Source: Clostridia bacterium
Lineage (GTDB): Bacteria > Bacillota > Clostridia > Oscillospirales > CAG-272
DNA length: 7,517 bases
Reading direction: 5' to 3'
Assembly (NCBI GenBank): GCA_017625275.1
Contig: JAGALI010000044.1
Location: forward strand, 1-7,517
Shown here: positions 1-6,757 of the stretch, piece by piece
Position numbering within the stretch: position 1 is the stretch's first letter
How the letters are laid out: each line of letters starts with the position of its first letter
Translations under genes and position numbers: made by a program
The notes under the pieces: model-generated
What the model saw: the letters and a program-made list of their open reading frames with translations, nothing else
What the model was told of the DNA's origin: nothing
The model's database searches: none

Positions 1-1891
1 CGCTTTGACGCATATAGGTCGATTTTCCCGCCATATTTGGTCCTGTGATAAGCGCAAGGCGGTCACTTGTTGTGTTAAGGAAGGTATCGTTTGGAACGAA
101 ATAGCTATCCTTTACAAATTGCTCAACAACGGGATGGCGTCCGTCCTTAATATCAATTATATCACTATAATCAACCTCAGGACAAACATAATTATTTTTC
201 ATTGCAACCTCTGCAAGTGACGCATAGGCATCAAGCTTTGCAAGAAGATTTGCGCTTTTTTGTATTCTCTTTAGATTCTTTGAAACCTCATCGCGAAGTG
301 TAATGAAAAGGTCGTATTCGAGGGAGCAAACCTTGTCCTGTGCGCCTAGCACCATGGACTCCATTTCCTTTAGCTCCTCGGTTATGTATCTTTCGCAATT
401 TGAAAGCGTTTGCTTTCTTATATAAGTAGGTGGAACCTGATCGAGGAAGGACTTGGTTACCTCTATATAATAGCCGAATACCCGATTGTAACCGATTTTA
501 AGAGCCTTAATTCCAGTTTTCTCGCGTTCCTTTTCTTCGATTTGTGAAATCCAGCCCTTGCCGTTTGTCATAATCATACGAAGATTATCAACCTCCTCGT
601 ATGCTCCGTCCTTTATTATTCCACCCTCTCTGATTGAAAATGGTGGATTTTCAACGATGGTTGCATCAATTGCGTTGTAAATATCCTCAAGGGTATCCAC
701 ATTGTCTCTTATATGAGTAAGCTCTGGAGAGCGTGCCTCATAAAGAAGCTCCTTAATCGCAGGAATTACAGAGATTGTTGATGCGATAGCACGAAGGTCC
801 TTACCACCTGCTGAGCCATATACAACCTTTGTCATAAGCCTTTCAAGGTCCAAAACCCCAGAGAGCAAATGAGAAATTTCCTCTCTTAGGACAAAGCCCG
901 AAACAAGCTCTGCAATTGCGCTTTGACGCATTGATATTTTTTTAACATCTACAAGTGGATGCTCAACAAAGCTTCTTAGCATTCTTGCGCCCATTGCTGT
1001 TTTAGTTTTGTCAAGAACTCCAAAAAGGCTACCACGCTTTTCCTTATTGCGCATAGTCTCACAAAGCTCAAGATTGCGTCTTGTATTGAGGTCCATATCA
1101 AGATATTGTCCCTCTCCATAGACATTCAGATTATTTATATATGAAACATCATCTGTCTTTTGAGTTGTACAGACATATTCAAGTATCGCGCCTATTGCAC
1201 AAAGCATAGGCTCGTCATTTTCGTATTTAACAAGAAAATCAGAGCCGAACTGATTTATAACCCTAGCACTTGCGCTTGGGTATTCAAAAAGTGCCTGATT
1301 ATCAAATTCGCAAAGTGCGTTTAGTCTTGTCTTTGCAAAATCGTAAAGATATGATGCACTATCGCGAGTTGTATTTATTATGAGCTCCTTTGGCATATAT
1401 GTACCAAGCTCATTTAGAATTTTGCCTGAGTCGTTTTCAAGTGAGGTTGCATTTATTTCACCTGTTGAAACATCGACAAAGCAAAGCCCTGCCCTTGCGC
1501 CCTTTAAGTAGATAGCGCAAAGGAAGTTATTTCTGTTTGCTGGTAGAAGGTCTGATTCAAACACTGTGCCTGGGGTTATTTCTCTTACAACCTCACGCTT
1601 TACAAGGCCCTTTGTAGTCGCTGGATCCTCCATTTGCTCACATATTGCGACCTTATAGCCCTTTGCAATAAGCTTACCAATATAGCCCTCTGCGCTGTGG
1701 TATGGAACGCCACACATAGGTGCGCGCTCACTCTCCCCACAGTCTCTGCCTGTCAAGGTAAGCTCAAGCTCTCGTGATGCCAAAATAGCATCATTAAAGA
1801 ACATTTCGTAAAAATCACCAAGACGATAAAACAGTATAAAATCCTTATACTGATTCTTTATATCAAGGTATTGTAGCATCATGGATGTCAT
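1..1891 (-). CDS. mutS: DNA mismatch repair protein MutS, N-terminal 630 residues (cut by window edge)
   Basis: This is the mismatch-recognition ATPase of DNA repair, which binds mispairs as a dimer and recruits MutL. I translated the whole stretch and found no stop or frameshift from the ATG at 1891 to base 1. The mismatch-contacting Phe-x-Glu is present as F27-Y28-E29 in RLGDFYEMFF, near the N terminus as in known MutS1 proteins. The connector, core and clamp regions follow, and the last residues hold Walker A, GPNMAGKST at about 617-625, with lysine 623. The Walker B, signature and helix-turn-helix parts (about 220-250 residues in the family) lie beyond the left edge. The Phe-x-Glu argues for MutS1 rather than MutS2. 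The ATG has an AGGAG site (1902-1906) 10 nt upstream. It is the third gene of the miaB operon, 25 nt after the RicA-like gene, with no visible promoter of its own. Confidence 0.97.
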   Translation of the reverse strand, partial: MTSMMLQYLDIKNQYKDFILFYRLGDFYEMFFNDAILASRELELTLTGRDCGESERAPMCGVPYHSAEGYIGKLIAKGYKVAICEQMEDPATTKGLVKREVVREITPGTVFESDLLPANRNNFLCAIYLKGARAGLCFVDVSTGEINATSLENDSGKILNELGTYMPKELIINTTRDSASYLYDFAKTRLNALCEFDNQALFEYPSASARVINQFGSDFLVKYENDEPMLCAIGAILEYVCTTQKTDDVSYINNLNVYGEGQYLDMDLNTRRNLELCETMRNKEKRGSLFGVLDKTKTAMGARMLRSFVEHPLVDVKKISMRQSAIAELVSGFVLREEISHLLSGVLDLERLMTKVVYGSAGGKDLRAIASTISVIPAIKELLYEARSPELTHIRDNVDTLEDIYNAIDATIVENPPFSIREGGIIKDGAYEEVDNLRMIMTNGKGWISQIEEKEREKTGIKALKIGYNRVFGYYIEVTKSFLDQVPPTYIRKQTLSNCERYITEELKEMESMVLGAQDKVCSLEYDLFITLRDEVSKNLKRIQKSANLLAKLDAYASLAEVAMKNNYVCPEVDYSDIIDIKDGRHPVVEQFVKDSYFVPNDTFLNTTSDRLALITGPNMAGKSTYMRQS

Positions 1892-1901
1892 ACTGTTCTA
1901 T

Positions 1902-1906
1902 CTCCT
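1902..1906 (-). promoter_or_regulatory. Ribosome binding site of mutS
   Basis: AGGAG on the minus strand lies 10 nt before the ATG at 1891. It supports this start over the in-frame ATGs three and four codons further in, which are too far from it. It sits in the 25-nt gap after the RicA-like gene. Confidence 0.8.
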
Positions 1907-1916
1907 TTAATTTTAA

Positions 1917-2309
1917 TTAGTGATGGTGTCCACAGTCACTGCCACATGAGCTACAGTCGTGTGAGCATGGGCGCTGACCTGTGATTTGAAATTCGATTTC
2001 TGCGTTAACCTCTTCCATAAGCTTTGTCATAGCATTTTGTGCTTCAACAGCTGCGAGGTATACTGGTGATGAGGTAATTTGCTCTACAAGCTCGTTAAGT
2101 CTGCCCTCGATAGCCTCGATAAGCTTTTGGTCAAGCTCTGGCTTTTTATACTCCTCTTGAAGTGCAATTTGTTGAGTATTAAACTCAAGCATAAGGCTTT
2201 GGATTTTTTCGTCCTTATTATATGCCTCTTGTGCTTCATTCATTTTTGCAACGCGCTCATCAGCCTTGATAGCCTGTCCGAGCTGTGCAGCAAGCTCCAT
2301 AATTTCCAT
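1917..2309 (-). CDS. ricA: YlbF/YmcA (RicA-like) family protein with Cys/His-rich C-terminal tail
   Basis: This 130-residue, mostly helical protein fits the YlbF/YmcA family (Com_YlbF domain, about residues 3-110), with charged heptad-like helices and an EFQITGQRP-type end. In B. subtilis, YmcA (RicA), YlbF (RicF) and YaaT (RicT) form a Fe-S-binding complex that works with RNase Y in mRNA maturation and affects competence, biofilm and sporulation. There too ymcA follows the miaB homologue and lies close to mutS, so synteny favours RicA over RicF. The tail carries C115, C119, C122 and C126 (C-x3-C-x2-C-x3-C), H117 and a final His triplet 128-130, which looks like a metal or Fe-S ligand set. 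The ATG at 2309 is chosen because AAGGAG lies 8 nt upstream; a longer reading from 2363 would overlap miaB and bypass that site. The function in this organism is inferred, and no RicT partner is in the window. Confidence 0.88.
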   Translation of the reverse strand: MEIMELAAQLGQAIKADERVAKMNEAQEAYNKDEKIQSLMLEFNTQQIALQEEYKKPELDQKLIEAIEGRLNELVEQITSSPVYLAAVEAQNAMTKLMEEVNAEIEFQITGQRPCSHDCSSCGSDCGHHH

Positions 2310-2317
2310 TATAGTTA

Positions 2318-2323
2318 CTCCTT
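2318..2323 (-). promoter_or_regulatory. Ribosome binding site that fixes the RicA-like start
   Basis: AAGGAG on the minus strand ends 8 nt before the ATG at 2309. It lies in the 19-nt gap after the miaB stop. It shows that the in-frame ATGs further upstream, inside the 3' end of miaB, are not the start. Confidence 0.85.
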
Positions 2324-2328
2324 TGTTT

Positions 2329-3729
2329 TTATATTTCACCATACAGAGCAAAGGTGTCTGCACGAGTGATTTTTATGTTTATAAATTTGCCTGTGTAGTC
2401 CTCGTCTGCCTCAAAGTGGACAATTTTATTGCCCTCTGTACGAGAGGTATAGATTTGGTCATTATTTTTGCTTTTACCGTCCACAAGCACCTTGACGGTT
2501 TTGCCTATCATAGCCTCATTTTTCGCCCTTGATATTTCGTTTTGAACCTCATTTAAGCGTTCAAAGCGTGCCTTCTTTATATGCTCTGGAATTTGATTTT
2601 CCATTTCATAGGCAGGTGTGCCCCTTCTTGGAGAAAACAAGAAGGTATATACAGAATCGTATTCAACCTGCTTTATTATGTCTAGGGTTTTCTCAAAATC
2701 ATCATCAGTTTCGCCTGGGAAGCCGACAATAATATCAGTTGTAAGAACTATATCCTTGTGTGTCTGCTTTAGCTTATTTATTATTGACATATATCTTTCG
2801 ATATCATAATGTCTATTCATTTTTTTGAGAATTGCATCAGAGCCAGATTGAAGTGGAAGGTGGAAGCAGTTTGCTATATTTTCTCCTGCGCCAAGAGCGT
2901 GGACAAGCTCATCAGATGCATCCTTTGGATGTGAGGTCATAAGATGAACCCAAAACTCTCCCTCAAGCGATGCGATTTCTCTTAAAAGATATGAGATATT
3001 ATATCCACCCTCAAGCTCCTTACCATAGGAATTTACATTCTGTCCTAAAAGGGTTATATCCTTACAGCCAGAGTCAACAAGCGCCTTTATCTCGTTTATT
3101 ATATCCTCTGGCAATCGTGAGCGCTCCCTGCCCCTTACATACGGAACAATACAGTAGGTGCAGAAATTATTACAGCCATACATAATGCTGACCCACGCCT
3201 TATGTGCGCTTTCGCGAATAACAGGAAGCCCCTCTGCAATTTTAGGTCTTTCCTCGTCCATTACAAACATACGCTTGCCCTTGGTTAGCGCATTATATAC
3301 AAATTCTGGAAGACGATGAAGTGAGCCTGTGCCGAAAACAAAATCTACATAGTGGTAAGAATGCTTTAATTGATTAAGCCTATGCTCCTGCGCTGGCATA
3401 CAGCCACACACGCCGATAATGGTATCCGGATTTCTTGTCTTGTTATGCTTATATCTGCCAATTATTGAAAGTGCCCTTTTCTCAGCGTGCTCTCTTATCG
3501 CACAGGTGTTTACAATTATAATATCAGCAATTGTCTCGTCCTGTGTAATGGTATAGCCAAGAGAACGCAAAACTCCCCTTATTCTCTCACTATCAGCCTC
3601 ATTTTGCTGACAGCCAAGAGTAATTACAAAGGCTGTTAAATTTTTATTTCTTATAAGCTCGCACACCTTGGAAGAAAGGCCTGCCTGCCTAGCAAGCTCC
3701 TCAGCGCTAACAAAATTATCAAGCATCAT
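2329..3729 (-). CDS. miaB: tRNA-2-methylthio-N6-dimethylallyladenosine synthase MiaB
   Basis: This is a radical-SAM methylthiotransferase that adds the 2-methylthio group to i6A37 in tRNAs reading UNN codons; it acts in the cytoplasm after MiaA. The 466 residues show the full family layout. The N-terminal MTTase domain has cluster cysteines C40, C76 and C110. The radical-SAM motif C-x3-C-x2-C is at C186, C190 and C193, followed by IVPYVRGRERSR, which favours MiaB over RimO or MtaB. A C-terminal TRAM-like segment covers about 400-466. About 30 residues precede the first domain, a short extension also seen in Gram-positive MiaB. Two adjacent ATGs (3729 and 3726) can start it; the AGGGT element at 3733-3737 is weak and spaced better for the second. 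It is the first gene of the operon, behind the promoter at 3760-3788. Confidence 0.97.
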   Translation of the reverse strand: MMLDNFVSAEELARQAGLSSKVCELIRNKNLTAFVITLGCQQNEADSERIRGVLRSLGYTITQDETIADIIIVNTCAIREHAEKRALSIIGRYKHNKTRNPDTIIGVCGCMPAQEHRLNQLKHSYHYVDFVFGTGSLHRLPEFVYNALTKGKRMFVMDEERPKIAEGLPVIRESAHKAWVSIMYGCNNFCTYCIVPYVRGRERSRLPEDIINEIKALVDSGCKDITLLGQNVNSYGKELEGGYNISYLLREIASLEGEFWVHLMTSHPKDASDELVHALGAGENIANCFHLPLQSGSDAILKKMNRHYDIERYMSIINKLKQTHKDIVLTTDIIVGFPGETDDDFEKTLDIIKQVEYDSVYTFLFSPRRGTPAYEMENQIPEHIKKARFERLNEVQNEISRAKNEAMIGKTVKVLVDGKSKNNDQIYTSRTEGNKIVHFEADEDYTGKFINIKITRADTFALYGEI

Positions 3730-3759
3730 TTTTACCCTATTTATAATAATATATTAGTA

Positions 3760-3788
3760 ATTTTATCATAACTTATATAAATATTCAA
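3760..3788 (-). promoter_or_regulatory. Predicted sigma-A promoter of the miaB–ricA–mutS operon
   Basis: On the minus strand, TTGAAT (3788-3783) is followed after 17 nt by TAAAAT (3765-3760). A TG one base before the -10 makes it an extended -10 promoter. It would start transcription near 3753, leaving a leader of about 25 nt before miaB. The call comes from consensus matching in AT-rich DNA. Confidence 0.6.
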
Positions 3789-3806
3789 GCATTTTTAAAA
3801 AAATGC
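3789..3806. repeat. 18-nt palindrome between the two divergent promoters
   Basis: GCATTTTT-AA-AAAAATGC has two perfect 8-nt arms around a 2-nt centre. It abuts the -35 element of the miaB promoter and ends 11 nt before the -35 of the regulator promoter. It could be an operator for a dimeric regulator, or A/T-tract UP elements serving both promoters. It lacks the GC-rich stem expected of a terminator. The arms are mostly A and T, so chance is possible. Confidence 0.4.
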
Positions 3807-3817
3807 GCAATATTTCC

Positions 3818-3846
3818 TTGTATTTTGCATTAGTTTTTGCTACAAT
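3818..3846 (+). promoter_or_regulatory. Predicted sigma-A promoter of the two-component operon
   Basis: TTGTAT (3818-3823) and TACAAT (3841-3846) are separated by 17 nt, and a TG at 3838-3839 gives an extended -10. The expected start near 3853 leaves a leader of about 35 nt carrying the GGAGG site of the response regulator. Spacing and both hexamers are close to consensus. Confidence 0.7.
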
Positions 3847-3874
3847 AAAAATAGATTAATTTATTAACTATTTC

Positions 3875-3879
3875 GGAGG
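3875..3879 (+). promoter_or_regulatory. Ribosome binding site that fixes the response-regulator start
   Basis: GGAGG lies 8 nt before the ATG at 3888. The apparent in-frame GTG start at 3879 is formed by the last base of this site plus the next two, so it is not a real start. Confidence 0.9.
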
Positions 3880-3887
3880 TGCTATTT

Positions 3888-4556
3888 ATGAGAATAATTA
3901 TTGCCGAGGACGAAAGGGATTTAGCCGACGCTATTAAGCGTGTTTTGGAATACAATCAGTATGATGTTGACGTTGCTCACGATGGTGCAGCCGCCCTTGA
4001 GCTTATGAGAGATTTCAAATATGATGGTGCTATACTTGACATAATGATGCCTAAGATGGACGGAATTACTGTTGTTAAGGAGCTACGAGCATCTGGAAAC
4101 AATACTCCTGTGCTAATTTTAACTGCAAAGAGCGAGATTGATGACAGGGTGCTTGGCCTTGATGCCGGTGCTGACGACTATCTTTCAAAGCCCTTTGCGA
4201 TTAAGGAGCTTTTAGCTAGAGTCAGGGCTATCACAAGACGCAAAAGCGATGTTGTTGAGCAATTTAAAATTGGTAACACAACCTTAAATCCTGAAACCTT
4301 TGAGCTTAGTGCAAGGGATTCTGTCCGCTTAACCAGCAAGGAATTTAAGCTTATGGAGCATCTTATTATAAACAAAAATGCTTTGCTATCTACCGAAAGG
4401 CTTATGGAGAGCATCTGGGGCTCAGATGCTGATGTTGAGATAAATGTCGTTTGGGTGTTTATTTCATCTCTTAGAAAGAAGCTAGATGCTATTGGCTCAA
4501 GCTGTTCTATTAAGGCTGTTCGTGGCGTTGGCTACAAGCTGGAGGAAAGCAAATGA
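3888..4556 (+). CDS. OmpR/PhoB-family response regulator
   Basis: This is a cytoplasmic transcription factor of 222 residues, presumably phosphorylated by the kinase encoded next. The receiver domain (about 1-118) has the acidic pair E7-D8, phosphoacceptor D51 in LDIMMPKMDG, switch residues T79 and Y98, and K101-P102. The DNA-binding winged helix (about 125-219) contains the RLTSKEFKLMEHL and INVVWVFISSLRKKL stretches and ends in the typical RGVGYKLE hairpin. All catalytic positions are intact. The start is the ATG with a GGAGG site 8 nt upstream. The stop codon overlaps the kinase start (ATGA), which implies translational coupling. No target gene is evident next to it. The specific system cannot be named; the sequence resembles regulators common in gut Clostridia. 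Confidence 0.95.
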   Translation: MRIIIAEDERDLADAIKRVLEYNQYDVDVAHDGAAALELMRDFKYDGAILDIMMPKMDGITVVKELRASGNNTPVLILTAKSEIDDRVLGLDAGADDYLSKPFAIKELLARVRAITRRKSDVVEQFKIGNTTLNPETFELSARDSVRLTSKEFKLMEHLIINKNALLSTERLMESIWGSDADVEINVVWVFISSLRKKLDAIGSSCSIKAVRGVGYKLEESK

Positions 4557-5908
4557 TTAAAAAACTACGAATTCTATTCGTAAGTATAACTATGCTCATA
4601 GTTTTAGTGGTGCTTTCTTCTCTTATTACCGTAATCAATGTTACAAACTTCAGCCGAATCACTGATAACGCTGATGATATTTTGAAAATTCTTAGCGATA
4701 ATGATGGCGTTTTTGCGCCCGACTTCAAGCCTATTACAAAGGAAGAGGTTACGGATAGCTCCTCAGACACTGAGCAGGGCTCGGAGAACGAGAATGAAGC
4801 CACAGAGGACAACAGTAGCACCGAAGATGAAAGTAATACCGAGGCTGATAGCTCCTTGGGTGGTGACGGTGCTGGCAAGGAAGAGGATAAAAAGCCTGCT
4901 CCAACCCCTTCTCACATTACTATTGAAACTCCGTTTGAGACAAGATACTTCTCTGTTAAGCTTGTTGACGAGCAAACTATTGTAGATATAAGCCACACTC
5001 TTAGTGTTACAAGAGACGAGGCTATAAGCTTCGCAAAAAAGGCTTTTCAAGCTGGTGACAAGCACGGCTATCACAATTCATACAGATATCTTGTTGTAAA
5101 GGAGAAAAGTCTTGTAATTTTTATCGACTGGTCAAGACAGCTTCAAACAGCTAACGATTTCTTGCTTGCAAGTATTTTATGGGCTATAGGTGGTGCTATT
5201 TTTGTATTCCTGCTTGTTGCAATTTTATCAAAAAGAGTTGTTGCTCCTATTGCTGAGGCATATGAAAGGCAAAGACGCTTTATTGCTGACGCAGGGCACG
5301 AGCTCAAAACGCCTCTTACGATAATTTCTGCTAACAATGAGCTACTTGAGCTTACCGAGGGAGAAAATGAATACACCTCGTCCATTTCTAAGCAGGTTAC
5401 TAAAATGACAACTATGGTTAAAAATCTTTCTGCTCTTGCAAGCATTGATGCATCTGCTAGACGCGCAAAGGAAAGTGATTTTTCTCTTTCGGCTGTTTGC
5501 ACGGAGCTTTCAAAGCTGTTTTTGCCTGTAATGACAAAGGGTGGCAGACGCTTTGATACGAGCATTGAGCCTGATGTTGATTTTTATGGCGATGAGGCGC
5601 TTATAAGACAAATGCTCTCCTCGCTTCTTGAAAACGCTGGAAAGTATGCTTTATCATACACATCGCTCTCTGCTTCAAGTGTTGGAAAGCGAATTCAAAT
5701 TATAGTTTCAAACGATTCTACAAGCATTAATGAGGACTCTATAAATCATTGCTTTGAGCGTTTCTATCGTTCAGATGAGGCAAGGGCATCTGGTGTCGAG
5801 GGTAGTGGTATAGGTCTTTGTGTTGCCAAGGAAATTGTAGATATGCATCACGGTGAAATATCTGCACTTGCTGAGGGCGATATATTTACAATAAAAATAA
5901 TTCTTTAA
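4553..5908 (+). CDS. Membrane sensor histidine kinase with acidic extracytoplasmic segment
   Basis: This 451-residue kinase has TM1 at about 8-30, an extracytoplasmic region at about 31-202, TM2 at about 203-225, then a cytoplasmic kinase core. The dimerization box has H249 as phosphoacceptor (ADAGHELKTPL). In the ATPase domain I see the N box (LLENAGKYA, N361), the F box (FERFYR, 401-406) and the G2 box (GSGIGL, 417-422). The G1 position (387-392, NDSTSI) lacks the usual glycines. Outside the membrane, residues 64-112 are low-complexity and acidic: 19 Asp/Glu and one Lys in 49. A small folded part follows (about 121-195), with DEAISFAKKAF and YRYLVV segments that resemble sensors of clostridial kinases. 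The gene overlaps the regulator by 4 nt and has its own GGAGG (4541-4545). The stimulus is unknown; the acidic segment suggests a cation or a cationic peptide, but that is inference. Confidence 0.95.
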   Translation: MIKKLRILFVSITMLIVLVVLSSLITVINVTNFSRITDNADDILKILSDNDGVFAPDFKPITKEEVTDSSSDTEQGSENENEATEDNSSTEDESNTEADSSLGGDGAGKEEDKKPAPTPSHITIETPFETRYFSVKLVDEQTIVDISHTLSVTRDEAISFAKKAFQAGDKHGYHNSYRYLVVKEKSLVIFIDWSRQLQTANDFLLASILWAIGGAIFVFLLVAILSKRVVAPIAEAYERQRRFIADAGHELKTPLTIISANNELLELTEGENEYTSSISKQVTKMTTMVKNLSALASIDASARRAKESDFSLSAVCTELSKLFLPVMTKGGRRFDTSIEPDVDFYGDEALIRQMLSSLLENAGKYALSYTSLSASSVGKRIQIIVSNDSTSINEDSINHCFERFYRSDEARASGVEGSGIGLCVAKEIVDMHHGEISALAEGDIFTIKIIL

Positions 5909-5910
5909 CA

Positions 5911-5946
5911 AAAAAGCATATCGCTATTCGGCGATATGCTTTATTT
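5911..5946. terminator. Bidirectional rho-independent terminator
   Basis: A perfect 10-bp stem, AGCATATCGC (5915-5924) and GCGATATGCT (5931-5940), encloses a 6-nt loop. On the plus strand it is followed by a T-rich run from 5940 onward. On the minus strand the A-run at 5910-5915 gives the T tract. It lies 6 nt after the kinase stop and 6 nt after the stop of the convergent membrane-protein gene, so it serves both transcripts. Confidence 0.9.
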
Positions 5947-6756
5947 TTATGCTTCTTGCTTCTTTTCTGCCATCTTGGCTCTTAGGTGAATTACAAGATA
6001 GTAAATTCCATAAAGTGCTAGCACTGCGAGGAAAAATACCACTGGATTTATTATCATAAGAAGCCACTTAGGAATAATGCCGTTCTCAACAAGGCCTATA
6101 TAGAAGGCGTCCTCCTCAAGGAAGAACCAGTTGTGATCGAGCAAGATGTTTCCGAGCTTTGCCCAAAGGGTTATGCATACAAGCGCCACTGCGCTCTTCC
6201 ATATGTTTTTAATGTCAAGCTTTACCATACCGAGGGCAATATATAAAATACCCCAAGCGAGCAAGATACCATGGAAGAACATTGTTTGAACGGTTTGGTA
6301 GCACCAGGGCTCTCCACTTCCGACGCTTGCTGGATATGCAATATACATAAGTGGGGCAAGACATGAAAGAGCAACTATTGGCTCAACCACCCTTTCAAAG
6401 CGCTTATTAAATTGAGCAAATGCTATAAGTGGGCAAAGAACTGTACAAATGTGGAATGGAAGCTTATCCATTTTAAGTCCACCACCACTTATAAGATTTC
6501 CTGCCTCATCATAATCTGCGTAAACAAATTCGTGTACAAAAAAGTCGGATATGTATGAAATTACAAGTAAATACACAAGAATTCTCATTACCTGTGTCTT
6601 TCTTTCCATAGTGCTATTTCTAAGAAGAAAATAGCCAAGCACTATTCCACCTATAATGAGAAACAAATAAACAAAATGTGATAGCGAAAACGCTGTTACT
6701 TTTATACCTGTATCAAAATGAGATTGCTCAAACAGCTTAAAAAATAAATCTCTCAT
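5947..6756 (-). CDS. YwaF/TIGR02206 (TMEM164-like) integral membrane protein, copy A
   Basis: This 269-residue polytopic protein has about six or seven hydrophobic segments (for example 28-45, 58-74, 104-115, 125-142, 158-178, 185-205, 235-257) and a short charged cytoplasmic-looking tail. I assign it to the YwaF/TIGR02206 family, related to eukaryotic TMEM164, from the early F-x3-H (H27), the L-P-x-H-x-C motif (residues 99-104, H102 and C104), a later FFHG histidine (H162) and a late hydrophobic aromatic region. No function is established for bacterial members. TMEM164 is reported to act in ether-phospholipid acyl transfer, so a lipid-related role is only a guess. The ATG at 6756 has AGGAG (6763-6767) 6 nt upstream, inside the last codons of copy B, so the two genes are almost certainly one transcript and coupled. 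It ends at the shared terminator. Confidence 0.85.
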   Translation of the reverse strand: MRDLFFKLFEQSHFDTGIKVTAFSLSHFVYLFLIIGGIVLGYFLLRNSTMERKTQVMRILVYLLVISYISDFFVHEFVYADYDEAGNLISGGGLKMDKLPFHICTVLCPLIAFAQFNKRFERVVEPIVALSCLAPLMYIAYPASVGSGEPWCYQTVQTMFFHGILLAWGILYIALGMVKLDIKNIWKSAVALVCITLWAKLGNILLDHNWFFLEEDAFYIGLVENGIIPKWLLMIINPVVFFLAVLALYGIYYLVIHLRAKMAEKKQEA

Positions 6757-6757
6757 A

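Noticed and set aside
5..220. Plus-strand frame of 71 residues at the left edge
   Set aside because: It lies inside mutS, opposite the Walker A region, and has no recognisable features.
1920..1928. His triplet at the end of the RicA-like protein as a cloning tag or assembly artefact
   Set aside because: It continues a natural Cys/His-rich tail, is only three residues long, and lies in unbroken operon sequence.
2310..2363. Longer RicA-like reading starting at 2363, with 18 extra residues
   Set aside because: It would overlap the end of miaB and has no ribosome binding site I can see. The ATG at 2309 has AAGGAG at the ideal distance and begins the family domain directly.
2079..3185. Plus-strand reading frames opposite ricA and miaB
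   Set aside because: The opposite strand encodes clear, motif-bearing proteins in one operon. The plus-strand frames overlap each other and show no domains.
3789..3806. Palindrome as a rho-independent terminator
   Set aside because: It lies upstream of both divergent genes, and its stem is almost all A-T apart from two G-C pairs at the ends.
3879..3887. GTG start three codons upstream in the response regulator
   Set aside because: The GTG overlaps the GGAGG ribosome binding site. The ATG at 3888 gives the standard MRIIIAEDE receiver start.
4742..4888. Acidic stretch in the kinase as a frameshifted or chimeric segment
   Set aside because: The frame is continuous, with intact TM1 before it and a recognisable sensor fold, TM2 and kinase core after it. 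A frameshift would not give a balanced Glu/Asp/Ser/Thr composition with normal codons.
4510..5565. Long minus-strand reading frames opposite the response regulator and kinase
   Set aside because: They are shadows of the kinase gene: Ser/Leu/Val-rich with no domain signature or suitable ribosome binding site, while the plus-strand frame carries all the kinase motifs.
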